Below are positions 6,785 to 15,960 of a stretch of DNA of 48,016 bases, piece by piece. The first letter of the stretch is position 1. Every line of letters begins with the position of its first letter. Source of the DNA: Candidatus Bathycorpusculum sp. (lineage in GTDB: Archaea; Thermoproteota; Bathyarchaeia; Bathyarchaeales; Bathycorpusculaceae); NCBI GenBank assembly GCA_009778385.1, contig WRJX01000096.1:1-48016 (forward strand), written 5' to 3'. The notes below the pieces were generated by a model. It was not told the DNA's origin. It ran no database searches and saw nothing but the letters and a program-made list of their open reading frames with translations. The position numbers and the translations under genes are program-made.

Positions 6785-9571
6785 CTATTGCCGTCTTCTT
6801 AGAACGAGAAGTGCTACTGCCACAATTAGGGCAATTGCGAGCACAAGCACGATAGCGTATAGATAGTTAGGTATCTGGGTTATTGTTGTGGGAGGTAGAG
6901 GTGTTGTTGATAGTGAGTTTAAGGTGAAGGTTAACGTTGGGCTTGTTATGGGTATTTTTGATTGGTAAGTTGCTGTAACGTTGTAGGCGCCGTCTATGTT
7001 TGGTGTATAGAGGTAACTATATGATCCGTTAGGTTTAGTAGTAACTGTAGAGGTCTGTATGTTCCCGTCAGGATTAGTGAAGCTAAGTAGTATGTTAACA
7101 CTGGGTAACACTGGTGAGAGCTGTCCTGAAAGGGTTAGAGATTCGCCTGTTTTAAGTTGGGATTTGTCAGTTTGCAGTGTAACAGTCATTGTGTCTGTGT
7201 TGTATTCACCAAGGCAGTAAAGATTCCAGTCTTTGCTTCCAATGTATAATTTACCGTCATATGGCGTTGGTGAAGACCAGCTTGCAGAGGGGAGAATATA
7301 CCAGTCAAGTTTTTCACCTGTTGTTGCATCGAAGATAAAGATGTTACGTTCGCTTGTGACAATGTAGATTTTACCATCTGCATAAGAGGGTGAAACATAG
7401 TATTCGTCACCAGTGAAAGTGTTCCAGATTTTTTCGCCAGTTGAAGCATTTAAGCATGTTATATCAAACTTGTCGACAACGAATACTTTGCCGTTTAGAT
7501 AGATTGGTGAGGATACAATGAATTCGTTAGCTGCAGTGTTTGTAAAGTTCCATATTATGTTTCCATTTTGATCATTTAGGCAGTAGTAAGTTCTAAGGTT
7601 AGCAGAAGTGAATACTTTGCCATCGGCTACTGTTGGGGTACCTATCATGTCAGAGCCTCCGGTGAATTGATGTTCGTATGGTAGAGTTTGTTTCCAAATC
7701 AAAACACCAGTAGTTGCATTAAGTTTGTAAATTGTGCCAACATCAGGGGTTTCTGAAGTGATGTAGACGGCACCGTTAGAAATTGTTGGCGAAGATTTTA
7801 TCCATCCGCCGGTTTGGTATTTCCACATAATTGTGCCATCGGCAAAGTTGAGTGCGTAAAGGTTACCATCTAAAGAGCCTATGTAAACCATATTATCAAC
7901 TATCGCGGGAGAAGATCGAATCATAACTGCTGCACCATAGGTTACCGGCTGGTTTCCGTTGACAAATGTCTTCCAGTGTAGTTTACCAGTGTAGGCATCA
8001 AGACAATACACATAACCATCTTCAGCACCTGTTACAACTTTGCCGTCAACAACCGCAACTGAAGACTCGACTGTGTTATTAGTTGAAAAAGTCCAAATTG
8101 GTTTGCCATACTTAGCGTCAACAGCATAGATATTATGATCTTGTGACCCAAAGTAAACAATGCCATTAACAACGCTTGGTGAAGACATAACTGCACCACC
8201 TGTTGCAAAGCTCCACACTAAACTTAGATTCGCAGGTCCTCTTTCACCAATGGAAGAACGCCCTGCATCATGTCGAAACATGCTCCATGAATCAGTTTCG
8301 GGTTCAGTTTCACTTGAGGCAATTGCCCAAATATGGCCCATCAAATCATATTCATCACCAGAAGTAGAGTCAACTGCTTCAGTAACTTCACCTGGGATAA
8401 GGTATAGGTAACCATACGCAATCGCAACCGATTCTCTTGGCGCATAAGCCTCAATTGGCAATGTCCAAATAGCTTCACCCGTGAAGGCATCTAGACACGC
8501 AAATTGGGATGAACCTGATTCAGCACCATAACTAGCGTTTTGACCTGAGGTAACATACACTTTGCCATCGGCAACTGTGGGCATTCCTGGAAACAGCATT
8601 GTCCCAGGACCTTTATAGCGCCAAACTAGTTCACCATTAGCTAAGTTGATAGCATAGATATATCCGTCTTTATTTGGCGAGTAGACCATACCATACCCAA
8701 TTGCTGTACCTGAGCAGAAATAACCAGAAGTATCAGCAATATAAGTCCACAGAACCTCACCTGTATTAGCATCAAAACAATACATTGTGTTATCATCGGT
8801 ACCGCCTCTAACGAATTTACCATCAGCATATGAACCAAAGAAAATCATTGCCGTCTTGGTAAAGGTTGTCCATAGAACTTTACCTGTTTTAGCATCAATA
8901 GCTATTTGTTGATCTTGGAAGGAACCAGGGAAAATTTTACCATCACCATATGTTACGCCTGAACCAACTCTGCCACCACCTGGAACATAGGTGGTCCAAG
9001 CTAAAGTTGGCGGTTTTGAAAGATCAGAAAAGTCCCAAGCTTCTACGAAAGAGTCCACTTTTAAGTAGAACATTTTCTCTTCAGAAACATATACGTTAGA
9101 GTTAAAGTTTCCAGTGTCAGCACAAAAATCGCTACTAGTCCAAAGAATGTTGCCTGTTGCAGTTTCAATACAGGTGCTTTCTACTATCATACGGGTATCA
9201 TCTAGTTTGTATGCTACTGGCCAGGTGCCCTTCATTGGAATTTCTTTACTCCAAACAGTGGCGCCTGTATCATAATTAAGAGCAAATACTAAGTCATCTG
9301 TTGCAGCAAAAACAAGACCATTAAAAGCTGCAAGATAACTATGCAAATTGGCGATGTCAGCTTGCCAAGTAACCTCTGGTGTTGAGGGCGCTGGCCCTGG
9401 TGAGAAACGTGTAAATGCGGAGTCCCCGTTAAATTGTGGCCATTCAAAGTTAAGCAGGTAATCTGAAGGAGCCGCTGTTGCATTGTTTTGTATGGCCATC
9501 AGTAAAGTGAAACTTGAAGATACGAGAATTGTAATGATTATGAATGTTAGGATTTTTTTTGATGTTCCCAT
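6785..9571 (-). CDS. Secreted PQQ-type beta-propeller protein with C-terminal anchor
   Basis: A 928-residue surface protein. Residues ~1-33 are a signal peptide (KKILTFIIITILVSSSFTLL). Residues ~45-770 contain many quinoprotein-like repeats with patterns such as YALNFADGTIMWKYQTGG and FDATTGEKL, enough for two propellers split near residue 420-440. A beta-sandwich Ig-like domain follows at ~790-880 (SQLKTGESLTLSGQL), then a Thr/Pro spacer and a single membrane helix ending RRRQ. The fold is shared with BamB-type and PQQ enzyme propellers, but no dehydrogenase active site is obvious, so it may be an adhesion or scaffolding protein. Archaea of this type often carry several. Confidence 0.85.
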   Translation of the reverse strand: MGTSKKILTFIIITILVSSSFTLLMAIQNNATAAPSDYLLNFEWPQFNGDSAFTRFSPGPAPSTPEVTWQADIANLHSYLAAFNGLVFAATDDLVFALNYDTGATVWSKEIPMKGTWPVAYKLDDTRMIVESTCIETATGNILWTSSDFCADTGNFNSNVYVSEEKMFYLKVDSFVEAWDFSDLSKPPTLAWTTYVPGGGRVGSGVTYGDGKIFPGSFQDQQIAIDAKTGKVLWTTFTKTAMIFFGSYADGKFVRGGTDDNTMYCFDANTGEVLWTYIADTSGYFCSGTAIGYGMVYSPNKDGYIYAINLANGELVWRYKGPGTMLFPGMPTVADGKVYVTSGQNASYGAESGSSQFACLDAFTGEAIWTLPIEAYAPRESVAIAYGYLYLIPGEVTEAVDSTSGDEYDLMGHIWAIASSETEPETDSWSMFRHDAGRSSIGERGPANLSLVWSFATGGAVMSSPSVVNGIVYFGSQDHNIYAVDAKYGKPIWTFSTNNTVESSVAVVDGKVVTGAEDGYVYCLDAYTGKLHWKTFVNGNQPVTYGAAVMIRSSPAIVDNMVYIGSLDGNLYALNFADGTIMWKYQTGGWIKSSPTISNGAVYITSETPDVGTIYKLNATTGVLIWKQTLPYEHQFTGGSDMIGTPTVADGKVFTSANLRTYYCLNDQNGNIIWNFTNTAANEFIVSSPIYLNGKVFVVDKFDITCLNASTGEKIWNTFTGDEYYVSPSYADGKIYIVTSERNIFIFDATTGEKLDWYILPSASWSSPTPYDGKLYIGSKDWNLYCLGEYNTDTMTVTLQTDKSQLKTGESLTLSGQLSPVLPSVNILLSFTNPDGNIQTSTVTTKPNGSYSYLYTPNIDGAYNVTATYQSKIPITSPTLTFTLNSLSTTPLPPTTITQIPNYLYAIVLVLAIALIVAVALLVLRRRQ

Positions 9572-9943
9572 GTTTTTTCCCTTAATGTTTCATCTGAAAG
9601 TTTAATGTAAAAACGCTCGAGGACTGTTTGCGTTCACGCAATATTCTGGTTGTGCTCAGGCTATTTACTTTTCGGAAAATGTACAAAAAAGATAGAGAAT
9701 TCTTTTTGAGCAGAAATGGCAACAGCAATAAAACATAGCATAGAGGGTTGGTTGGGTTTTGGATTATTTAACATCAACAGGGTAGACCGAAATAATTTTG
9801 ATTGTTAATTTGGGTGTAAGTAGGTAGGCTTTTATTTTGTTTACACGCATTTGTTGATTGTTTCTTTGGAAGTTAACTTGTTGTAGATTTAACGCTATGT
9901 GTTTGTCTAAGTGTAGTAAGGCTCTTTAAGGGTAAATCCGTTT
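9572..9943. other. Intergenic region, no gene seen
   Basis: This AT-rich stretch carries the upstream region of the minus-strand propeller gene and the plus-strand zinc-ribbon gene. I see no RNA gene, repeat or convincing small frame. Confidence 0.4.
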
Positions 9944-10123
9944 ATGCATGTTGACAGTGATTTAATGCCGAATTTTGATGTGAAGTGTCCAAAGTGCGGT
10001 TCTCAGGTTATTGAGAGACTAAAGAATCAGGAACACCGATGTTGTAAGTGTGGATATGTATTTTATTTTGTTACTCCTGAATGTGGTTCACAACTTGACT
10101 TGTCACGTTATGATTTTAAATAA
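9944..10123 (+). CDS. Small zinc-ribbon protein
   Basis: The product is 59 residues from ATG 9944, or 52 from ATG 9965. It has two CxxC knuckles about 16 residues apart, in VKCPKCGSQVIERL and RCCKCGYVFYF, a classic single zinc ribbon, and then one further cysteine. Such proteins bind nucleic acid or act as small transcription or translation accessories. The precise role is unknown. AAGGG lies ahead of 9944 with long spacing. Confidence 0.65.
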   Translation: MHVDSDLMPNFDVKCPKCGSQVIERLKNQEHRCCKCGYVFYFVTPECGSQLDLSRYDFK

Positions 10124-10246
10124 AAGGTTTCTCTTCAATGAAACAATAATAGGTACAGGAGATGCGTTTTGTTTCGTTTTTACAGCCACTCTTCAGAGTT
10201 AAACATATATGAAATATTGTGATGTTTAACTAAAGTAGGTTAACAG

Positions 10247-10872
10247 TTGGTAATTGAACAATTCACTGTGCAACCACCGTTTATGGTTAACTCAATGATT
10301 GTGGGAGTTGTTCTAATAGTGGTTGGTGTTGTTCTGTTAGTATCAAATGTGCTTTTATACGGTTTGTTAAAAAGTCGCTCAGCGTTTGGTGGAAAAATGA
10401 TGGGCATAGGAATAGGTGTAGATAGTAAATATGGTTTAGCGCTTCTCGGGTGGTGCTACTAATAGCTGGTGGTCTTGTAGTGTGTGCTTTAACGTCTGTA
10501 ACATCACCTTCAGTTGTGACTGTTGGTGATGGTTACATAAATGTGGAATCTACTTCCTTTAATCTTGTTGGCGGTCTTCTTGGTATTAGTAGTAGTAAGT
10601 ATGTTGCGTCTGAGGAAATAGCAGCTGCTTTTGTTGGTCAGGTAGGTCAGGGCGACTTTACATTACATAGGCAGCTCGGACTTGACTCTGGCGATACAAA
10701 CGTAGGTATATTTGCTTTGGGAAATGGAGCTACTGCTTACCTAGCAACAACTAACGCTACATGTCTTATAATCGAGTTAAAAAATGGCGAATACCTCATC
10801 ATAGGAACATCAGACACCCAAGCACTTGCCAATAGTTTCTCACAAAACGTCCACCCACTAAAGACGCCTTAA
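10247..10872 (+). pseudogene. Membrane protein with PH-like domain, split by a frameshift
   Basis: Two overlapping frames (10247-10462 and 10450-10872) together make one sensible protein: TTG start, a first membrane helix (MIVGVVLIVVGVVLLVSNVL), a short linker, a second helix, then a beta-rich domain ending NGEYLIIGTSDTQALANSF. This ending resembles bacterial PH-like membrane proteins. The second helix straddles the junction: ALLG in the first frame continues as VVLLIAGGLVVC in the second. One extra G in the GGG at 10448-10450 would restore the frame. So this is either a recent frameshift or a sequencing error. Two separate overlapping genes are less likely because the helix would be cut. Confidence 0.6.
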
Positions 10873-11041
10873 AATAGAAACAAGTTGAGAAAAGCTTTTC
10901 ATATATCAATAGCTTTGTTCATGTTTGTTTGATATTACAGGTTTTGGAGGGAACGTAAGGCATCGTGTGTACTCTTTTTTGGTTAATAAGACTTATAAAA
11001 GCGTACGTATTTTTGGGTTTGTACTTAAATATGAGAAGGTT

Positions 11042-11599
11042 GTGAAACGTTTGAACGCTAACAATACAACTTTAAAAAGAACAAATAAAATAGCAGCCCT
11101 AATTCTTGGTGTTGCAGCAGGTGTTATAGCTGCTTTTGCTGAAAGAGCTGATGCATTAATGACAGGGGGTAATGCAACACCGTTAGGATACATAAACACC
11201 TACACGTGGATACTTGTCTCTGCACTGCTATTTGGTTTTTGGGGTGCAATTATAACCACTGAGATTCAAGCAATGATTGGATTAATCACAGTAGCAAACC
11301 CTTTGTCATGGGTTTGGCCATTTGTAAACCTAGTTTTCGCTTTAGCGGTAGGCGTTACAGTCGTAATGCTTTCAAAAGTGCGGCCAAACGCAAAAAATAG
11401 CACCAAACTTTTGCTTATGAGTTTTGTTTGCGCATTACTTAATATTCCAATGGTTTATTTTGTAATGGTAATAGTGCTAGGCTTACCCTTCATTGTCTAT
11501 CTTGCAGCATTACCAACGTACATTGTGTTGCAGCTTGGACCTTCAACGTTTCTGTCCTACATAATAGTTAGAGCAGTAAATCGGTCCAAAATCCGTTAA
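11042..11599 (+). CDS. Integral membrane protein, ECF S-component-like
   Basis: About five or six hydrophobic segments, including IAALILGVAAGVIAAFAERA and YTWILVSALLFGFWGAIITT, have the size and look of ECF substrate-binding subunits. The frame is open from TTG 10925, but a TATA-like CTTATAAAA at about 10991-10999 implies transcription from near 11020, so GTG 11042 (or TTG 11051) is preferred. It ends two bases before the frame of the diverged TrpD-like gene, so the two are probably coupled. A transported aromatic or nucleobase-like precursor would fit that neighbour. The S-component call is tentative. Confidence 0.55.
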   Translation: MKRLNANNTTLKRTNKIAALILGVAAGVIAAFAERADALMTGGNATPLGYINTYTWILVSALLFGFWGAIITTEIQAMIGLITVANPLSWVWPFVNLVFALAVGVTVVMLSKVRPNAKNSTKLLLMSFVCALLNIPMVYFVMVIVLGLPFIVYLAALPTYIVLQLGPSTFLSYIIVRAVNRSKIR

Positions 11600-11600
11600 C

Positions 11601-12743
11601 TTGGCGAAAGAAATGAAAACAACGATGAAAAACGATGATAAGGAAATGAGTGAAATCTTTAGTAAACTTGCCGCCAGCGAAAACTTGACTCAACAAGAAG
11701 CACAAGCTGCTGCATCTAAAATTTTTACAGCCTTAACAAACAAAGAACCAAATAACCTTGCATTGTTGACAGCGTTTTTTGGGGCTTTAACTATAAAAAA
11801 ACCTTATGTTGAAGAGTTGATTGGAACTGCTAAAGCCATGGAGGAAACAAAAACTGTTAGTTTTCACTTCAAAGTTGATAAGCCGGTGGTTACAGCGGGT
11901 GGAACAGGCGGTGATACTTTGCACACTATAAACATTACAACACCGGCAATTATAACGGCTGCAGCGGCGGGAGCTTATACGGCAAAAAGTGGATCGAAAT
12001 CGTTTTCTTCGAAAACAGGCTGCATAGATGTAGCTGAAGCCTTAGGGGTTAATGTGCATTTATCGCCAAATGAAGTAGAAAAATGTGTAGAGACAATTGG
12101 AACGGGGATTTGGGCTTCAGAGGGTATATATCCGTGGATGCATCCGTTAATTGAGTTAGGTTCAACATCACCTACAAGTCAGTTGTTGCCTCTTCTTTAC
12201 TCGTTAAGACTTGTAATTGCAACTGCGTTAAATCCGTTTTCGCTTAAGCGTCAGGTAAGAGGTGTTAGTGAGCCATTTACAGAGTTGGTTGCAGAGGTTT
12301 TAGGTGAATGTGGCTATGAGCGGGCTTTTGTTGTTTTGGGCTATGGTAAAACAGAAAAGACAAGAATTGACGAATTTTCTACTTTGGGCAGAAATGTAGT
12401 GACAGAACTAAAAATAAACGGTGATACTGAAACTTTTGATGTTTACCCTGAAGACATAGGGGTAAAGAAAGGGAAAATAAGTGAAATTGTTGCAAAAGAA
12501 AGCCATCAAAATAATGCTAAGGCTATAACACAGGTTTTGGCGGGTAAAGACACCAGCTCTCGCCGAGACATTATCCTGTTAAATGCGTCATCAATACTTA
12601 CTTTATCAGATGTGTGCCAAGATTTACGTGATGGGTATGAACTTGCTAAACAAGCCATCGAGGATGGACGAGCATTTACAAAGCTTAAACAGTTAGTACA
12701 GTTAACAAGCGGTAAACAAAACAACCTTAACAGACTAATTTGA
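11601..12743 (+). CDS. Diverged anthranilate phosphoribosyltransferase paralogue (TrpD-like)
   Basis: The TrpD/nucleoside phosphorylase fold is clear. There is a helical N-terminal domain to ~90, then the PRPP-loop TAGGTGGDTLHTINITT at ~100-116, and a second conserved segment ending GCIDVAEALGV. The canonical KHGNR is replaced by KSGSK. The segment that in true TrpD reads EIGIRTIFNILGPLTNPA is here LPLLYSLRLVIATALNPF, so anthranilate-binding residues are changed. A true TrpD lies in the trp operon at 18974-20032, so this copy probably phosphoribosylates another aromatic or base. TTG start; coupled to an ECF-like gene. Confidence 0.75.
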   Translation: MAKEMKTTMKNDDKEMSEIFSKLAASENLTQQEAQAAASKIFTALTNKEPNNLALLTAFFGALTIKKPYVEELIGTAKAMEETKTVSFHFKVDKPVVTAGGTGGDTLHTINITTPAIITAAAAGAYTAKSGSKSFSSKTGCIDVAEALGVNVHLSPNEVEKCVETIGTGIWASEGIYPWMHPLIELGSTSPTSQLLPLLYSLRLVIATALNPFSLKRQVRGVSEPFTELVAEVLGECGYERAFVVLGYGKTEKTRIDEFSTLGRNVVTELKINGDTETFDVYPEDIGVKKGKISEIVAKESHQNNAKAITQVLAGKDTSSRRDIILLNASSILTLSDVCQDLRDGYELAKQAIEDGRAFTKLKQLVQLTSGKQNNLNRLI

Positions 12744-12764
12744 AAATGGAGGCTAAAAAAAGAA

Positions 12765-13010
12765 GTGTCAACAGATCATCAGAAAACTGAGTTGAAAGTT
12801 AGTTACGATAAAGATAACCTAGAAAAACTCTACAAAGCAAAGGTACTTTTTGAACAGGACTCAAGTCACATTGTAGAAATGGATGTCTTCTTGGACATGC
12901 TTGTGGAAGCTTTTCTCTCCTATAGAAGCATAAGAGGGGTAACAGAAAGCCAACTGCTTAAAAAAATTGCCTCCAAAAACACTGACTCAACGTTTAACAC
13001 TAAACCATAA
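12765..13010 (+). CDS. Hypothetical small protein
   Basis: An 81-residue product from GTG 12765, with GGAGG at 12748-12752 upstream (spacing about 12). It is mostly helical and charged, without cysteines or membrane segments: DKDNLEKLYKAKVLFEQD and EMDVFLDMLVEAFLSY. It could be a small dimeric protein. Its end overlaps the convergent ribD gene by 24 bases. No family recognised. Confidence 0.55.
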   Translation: MSTDHQKTELKVSYDKDNLEKLYKAKVLFEQDSSHIVEMDVFLDMLVEAFLSYRSIRGVTESQLLKKIASKNTDSTFNTKP

Positions 13011-13649
13011 AATCAATATGCCCTCAACCTGTTTAACACTTTTAAGTTCTATGTTAACTGCATCCTCTGCGCTAAGAAAACCTGCACCATCAACTAGTGT
13101 TGGCGCATTTCGTCCACCCCAAATGGCAGGTATAATCCAAACAAATAATTCATCCACAAGCTTTTGTTCAAAAAAGCTCCAACGCACTTCTCCACCGCCT
13201 TCAACTAACACTCGCTTAACACCTCGCTCGGATAGTTTGACTAATAGTTCGTTTAAATCAATCTTTTGAGTTGATGAAAACAGTATATCCACATTTTTAC
13301 TTTTGAATAGGTCAATTTTGTCGTTAGGTGCATCTTTAGCGACCGCAATTAGTGTTGGTGCTTCCTCAATGTTTAAAATTTTTGATTCAATCGGTGTTTT
13401 AGCTTGGCTGTCTAATATTACCCTTAGAGGGTTTCTACCTTTAGCTCTTCGCACAGTAAGGGACGGATCATCAGCTATTACTGTGTTGACTCCAATTATT
13501 ACTGCATCAACACTGGCACGGATTTCATGTAATAATTGCTCATGTTGAGATGTCATATATTGTGAAAATTCGCGACCTTTATGGTTAGCAGGCGCTATCT
13601 TTCCGTCCGCACTCATAAGACCCCCAACTATAACATGCATACCCCTCAA
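12987..13649 (-). CDS. Archaeal RibD-type 2,5-diamino-6-ribosylaminopyrimidinone 5'-phosphate reductase
   Basis: It catalyses the NADPH-dependent reduction of the ribose side chain in riboflavin/F420 precursor synthesis. The 220-residue stand-alone reductase domain is usual in archaea. Family features are the opening VIVGGLMSADGKIA, DAVIIGVNTVIADDPSLTVR at about 47-66, NPLRVILDS, and RVLVEGGGEVRWSFFEQ toward the C-terminus. No deaminase domain is fused. No other riboflavin genes are adjacent. Confidence 0.85.
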   Translation of the reverse strand: MRGMHVIVGGLMSADGKIAPANHKGREFSQYMTSQHEQLLHEIRASVDAVIIGVNTVIADDPSLTVRRAKGRNPLRVILDSQAKTPIESKILNIEEAPTLIAVAKDAPNDKIDLFKSKNVDILFSSTQKIDLNELLVKLSERGVKRVLVEGGGEVRWSFFEQKLVDELFVWIIPAIWGGRNAPTLVDGAGFLSAEDAVNIELKSVKQVEGILILWFSVKR

Positions 13650-13800
13650 TTCATAAGCCTCTTATGATTATTAGGTGATTAATAGCATATAGACGCCTAA
13701 AAAGCCTCGGGCAAGCAGTCTATGTTAAGATTTGCAATATACAATCAAACAGGTTTAATAGGGGTATTTCGTATTTTTAATTTCAATTGGAGTTGTCATA

Positions 13801-14127
13801 ATGGGCGCAATAGAAGAAGTCTTGAATTTTATAACTTCAGGAAGCATAGCGGGTTTACCACCACTTGCAGTAATGATTATCACATTTGTTATAGGTGTAA
13901 TCGTAGGCTATGTTGCGCGTAAAGTTTTAAAATTTGCCATTATTGCAGCAATAATTATTGTTGTTGTTAGCTACTTTGGCTTTTTTGGTTTAAGCCTTGG
14001 AGCCTTAAAAACAGCAGCAGAAACGTATGGCCCAATGGTCATTCAATATGGTACACTTCTCATAGGCGTGCTACCTATAGGTTTAGGATTTATAGTAGGT
14101 TTAATTATTGGATTCATATTCTCCTAA
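13801..14127 (+). CDS. Small integral membrane protein
   Basis: 108 residues with three hydrophobic segments: LAVMIITFVIGVIVGYVA, FAIIAAIIIVVVSYFGFFG and LLIGVLPIGLGFIVGLIIGF. The short loop VARKVLKF is positively charged and probably cytoplasmic. The overall look is FUN14-like, but I cannot confirm that family. ATG start with GGAG about 8 bases upstream. Confidence 0.65.
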   Translation: MGAIEEVLNFITSGSIAGLPPLAVMIITFVIGVIVGYVARKVLKFAIIAAIIIVVVSYFGFFGLSLGALKTAAETYGPMVIQYGTLLIGVLPIGLGFIVGLIIGFIFS

Positions 14128-14194
14128 ACCTACAGTGACGAGGTAGCGCAAACATATTTAGCTCTATTTAAGCAATACTTGGTAATGGTGCATA

Positions 14195-15124
14195 ATGCTT
14201 CGAAGTAATCAAGTGCAAGAAAAAGCAAATGCTTTCGACAAGGCAGGTTTAATTAAACATGACGTCGATAAGACATTTGTTAGTCTAAAAGAGTTTAGAC
14301 AGAAATTTCCCTTCGTTGAAAACTTACGTGAAATAGATCTGTTAAACCCTGATAGACTATTTAGGATAAATCCCGACAGTACTGGAGAATTTTTCCAAGC
14401 TTTAGAGGGCATTTTTAAACCATTAAGATATCCCGTGTTTGGCAACTCTAACATTTACCGCAATGCCCGCCTACAAATAAATGACTTCAAACTTTTACTC
14501 CGTACAGCAGCTGATGATCGAAAACCATTAGCTCAAAAAATTGATGCTAAATGGGAAAGAATCGGCGGCATAGGACAAGACAAAGCCCTCGCTATGGAAA
14601 TCATTTACAGTCTTAACTATGAAAACAAAACAGTTTTACCAATTTTTAGTATACAACATCTACGCTACTTTGTCAACCGCACAACTGACACTTCAAGTGA
14701 ATCAACAAAATATTTCTCGCTAGGACAAGAATATGAGCATTTCACTTTGGAGCTTTTAAAAACTAAAAATAGTTTACCTGTCACACGTGGCTGGGATAAC
14801 CTGTACTTTACACGTTTTCTGTATGAGACTTATCCACCTCCTGATAGTGAACAAGCTCAAATAGGAACAAGTGAAGAGAAAAAATTGGTAAATCAAGTAA
14901 CTGATGAGCAACTTGATATGCAGGGCTTTGTAAAGCTTCTAGGAGAGCTGCAGAGACAACAAAAAATCACTGGAGAAGAATTCAGAGAAAATCGCGCCAT
15001 TTGGATGCAACTAAAACCAAACGACCGCGAAGTACTCGTGATACGGCTAAAACAGCGCCTAAACAGTGAAACGACAACTGCTAACACACCAAAAAGTCAG
15101 CCACTAACAAAACGCAGACTATAA
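14195..15124 (+). CDS. Hypothetical soluble protein
   Basis: 309 residues, no signal or membrane segment. I do not recognise the family. A segment in the middle (DAKWERIGGIGQDKALAMEI, then KTVLPIFSIQHLRYFV) reads like a compact conserved domain. The last 70 residues are helical and charged with a Lys/Arg-rich tail (KSQPLTKRRL), which hints at nucleic-acid association. The ATG start has GGTG a few bases upstream. It stands alone between a membrane gene and tRNA-Lys. Confidence 0.6.
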   Translation: MLRSNQVQEKANAFDKAGLIKHDVDKTFVSLKEFRQKFPFVENLREIDLLNPDRLFRINPDSTGEFFQALEGIFKPLRYPVFGNSNIYRNARLQINDFKLLLRTAADDRKPLAQKIDAKWERIGGIGQDKALAMEIIYSLNYENKTVLPIFSIQHLRYFVNRTTDTSSESTKYFSLGQEYEHFTLELLKTKNSLPVTRGWDNLYFTRFLYETYPPPDSEQAQIGTSEEKKLVNQVTDEQLDMQGFVKLLGELQRQQKITGEEFRENRAIWMQLKPNDREVLVIRLKQRLNSETTTANTPKSQPLTKRRL

Positions 15125-15273
15125 AAAAATAAGACCAAAATTTTTTAATTTTATTTTACCAAAAGTGAAACAAACATATGCACAAAAATAGTGAATACGC
15201 CAACCTCTCAAAATATCATGGGCACCAAATTTTTAACATCTCCTAAAATTACCTGCAGGGGATTATTGATAAT

Positions 15274-15351
15274 TGGCGGGCCCGACGGGAATTGAACCCG
15301 CGACCTAAGGATTAAGAGTCCTCCGCTCTAGCCTGACTGAGCCACGGGCCC
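15274..15351 (-). tRNA. tRNA-Lys (anticodon CUU), CCA encoded
   Basis: The minus strand gives a cloverleaf with acceptor GGGCCCG/CGGGCCC, T arm GCGGG-TTCAATT-CCCGT, and anticodon stem GAGGA/TCCTT with loop CTCTTAA, so anticodon CUU. Discriminator G at 15277 is followed by CCA in the genome, unlike the tRNA-Gln in this window. Confidence 0.93.
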
Positions 15352-15960
15352 ACTTGTTGCAGTTCAAAAAATGCTTCATTGAATAATATAGAGCTTACGG
15401 TTTCTTTTGTTTTACAGCATTGTGGTCTGGCTCCTTTGGAGATAATAAAGTCATTTTTTCAAGAGAATTTACCAAATTTATATTCAGTCACCTTGCTAAT
15501 CAAAAGACTTATTCATTCATAGTATTGATATTCATCAAAAAAATATGTTGATATAGAGAATATGAGACCCATTTTATATAGCTGAAACAAGTCAGGGATA
15601 GTTGTGGGAGAGAGGAAGTTTTTACCTACCAAACATTCATTTTCTTATCTCTTTCTTCCTTCCTCTTACAACCCTAACAACAAAAAGAGTTTTACAAAAT
15701 TTGATGCAAGTTTACAGAATTTAGGATACATGTTGATCATTACAAAATAAGAACAATACTAAAGACACAATTATCTTACGGATTATAGGAAGACACTTGG
15801 GATTAGTGCTTGATTTTGTGATTTAGGACAATTACCTAAAAGCAATACATATAGCTAATGTATTTTTGTCACTCCTTGTGAGAAGATAATTACATTAACC
15901 TGATATGGTGCAGTAATCCAGAAGCGTGTTTTTCAGAGACGCAAAAACTTGAAGAAACAG
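15352..15960. other. Intergenic region of about 600 bases, no gene seen
   Basis: AT-rich sequence between tRNA-Lys and a minus-strand regulator's 3' end. No open frame of credible composition, tRNA, repeat array or clear hairpin was found. A pyrimidine-rich stretch lies near 15640-15672. A non-coding RNA cannot be ruled out by eye. Confidence 0.4.

Noticed and set aside
9600-9615. Exact 16-base match to 25974-25989 (GTTTAATGTAAAAACG)
   Set aside because: One 16-base match is expected by chance in 48 kb of AT-rich DNA, and the contexts differ.
10889-10900. 12-bp palindrome GAAAAGCTTTTC
   Set aside because: Short, does not extend on either side, and sits far from the inferred promoter of the next gene.
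11601-12743. Considered as the operon-independent true trpD
   Set aside because: Anthranilate-binding and KHGNR segments are altered, and a fully canonical trpD lies in the trp operon.
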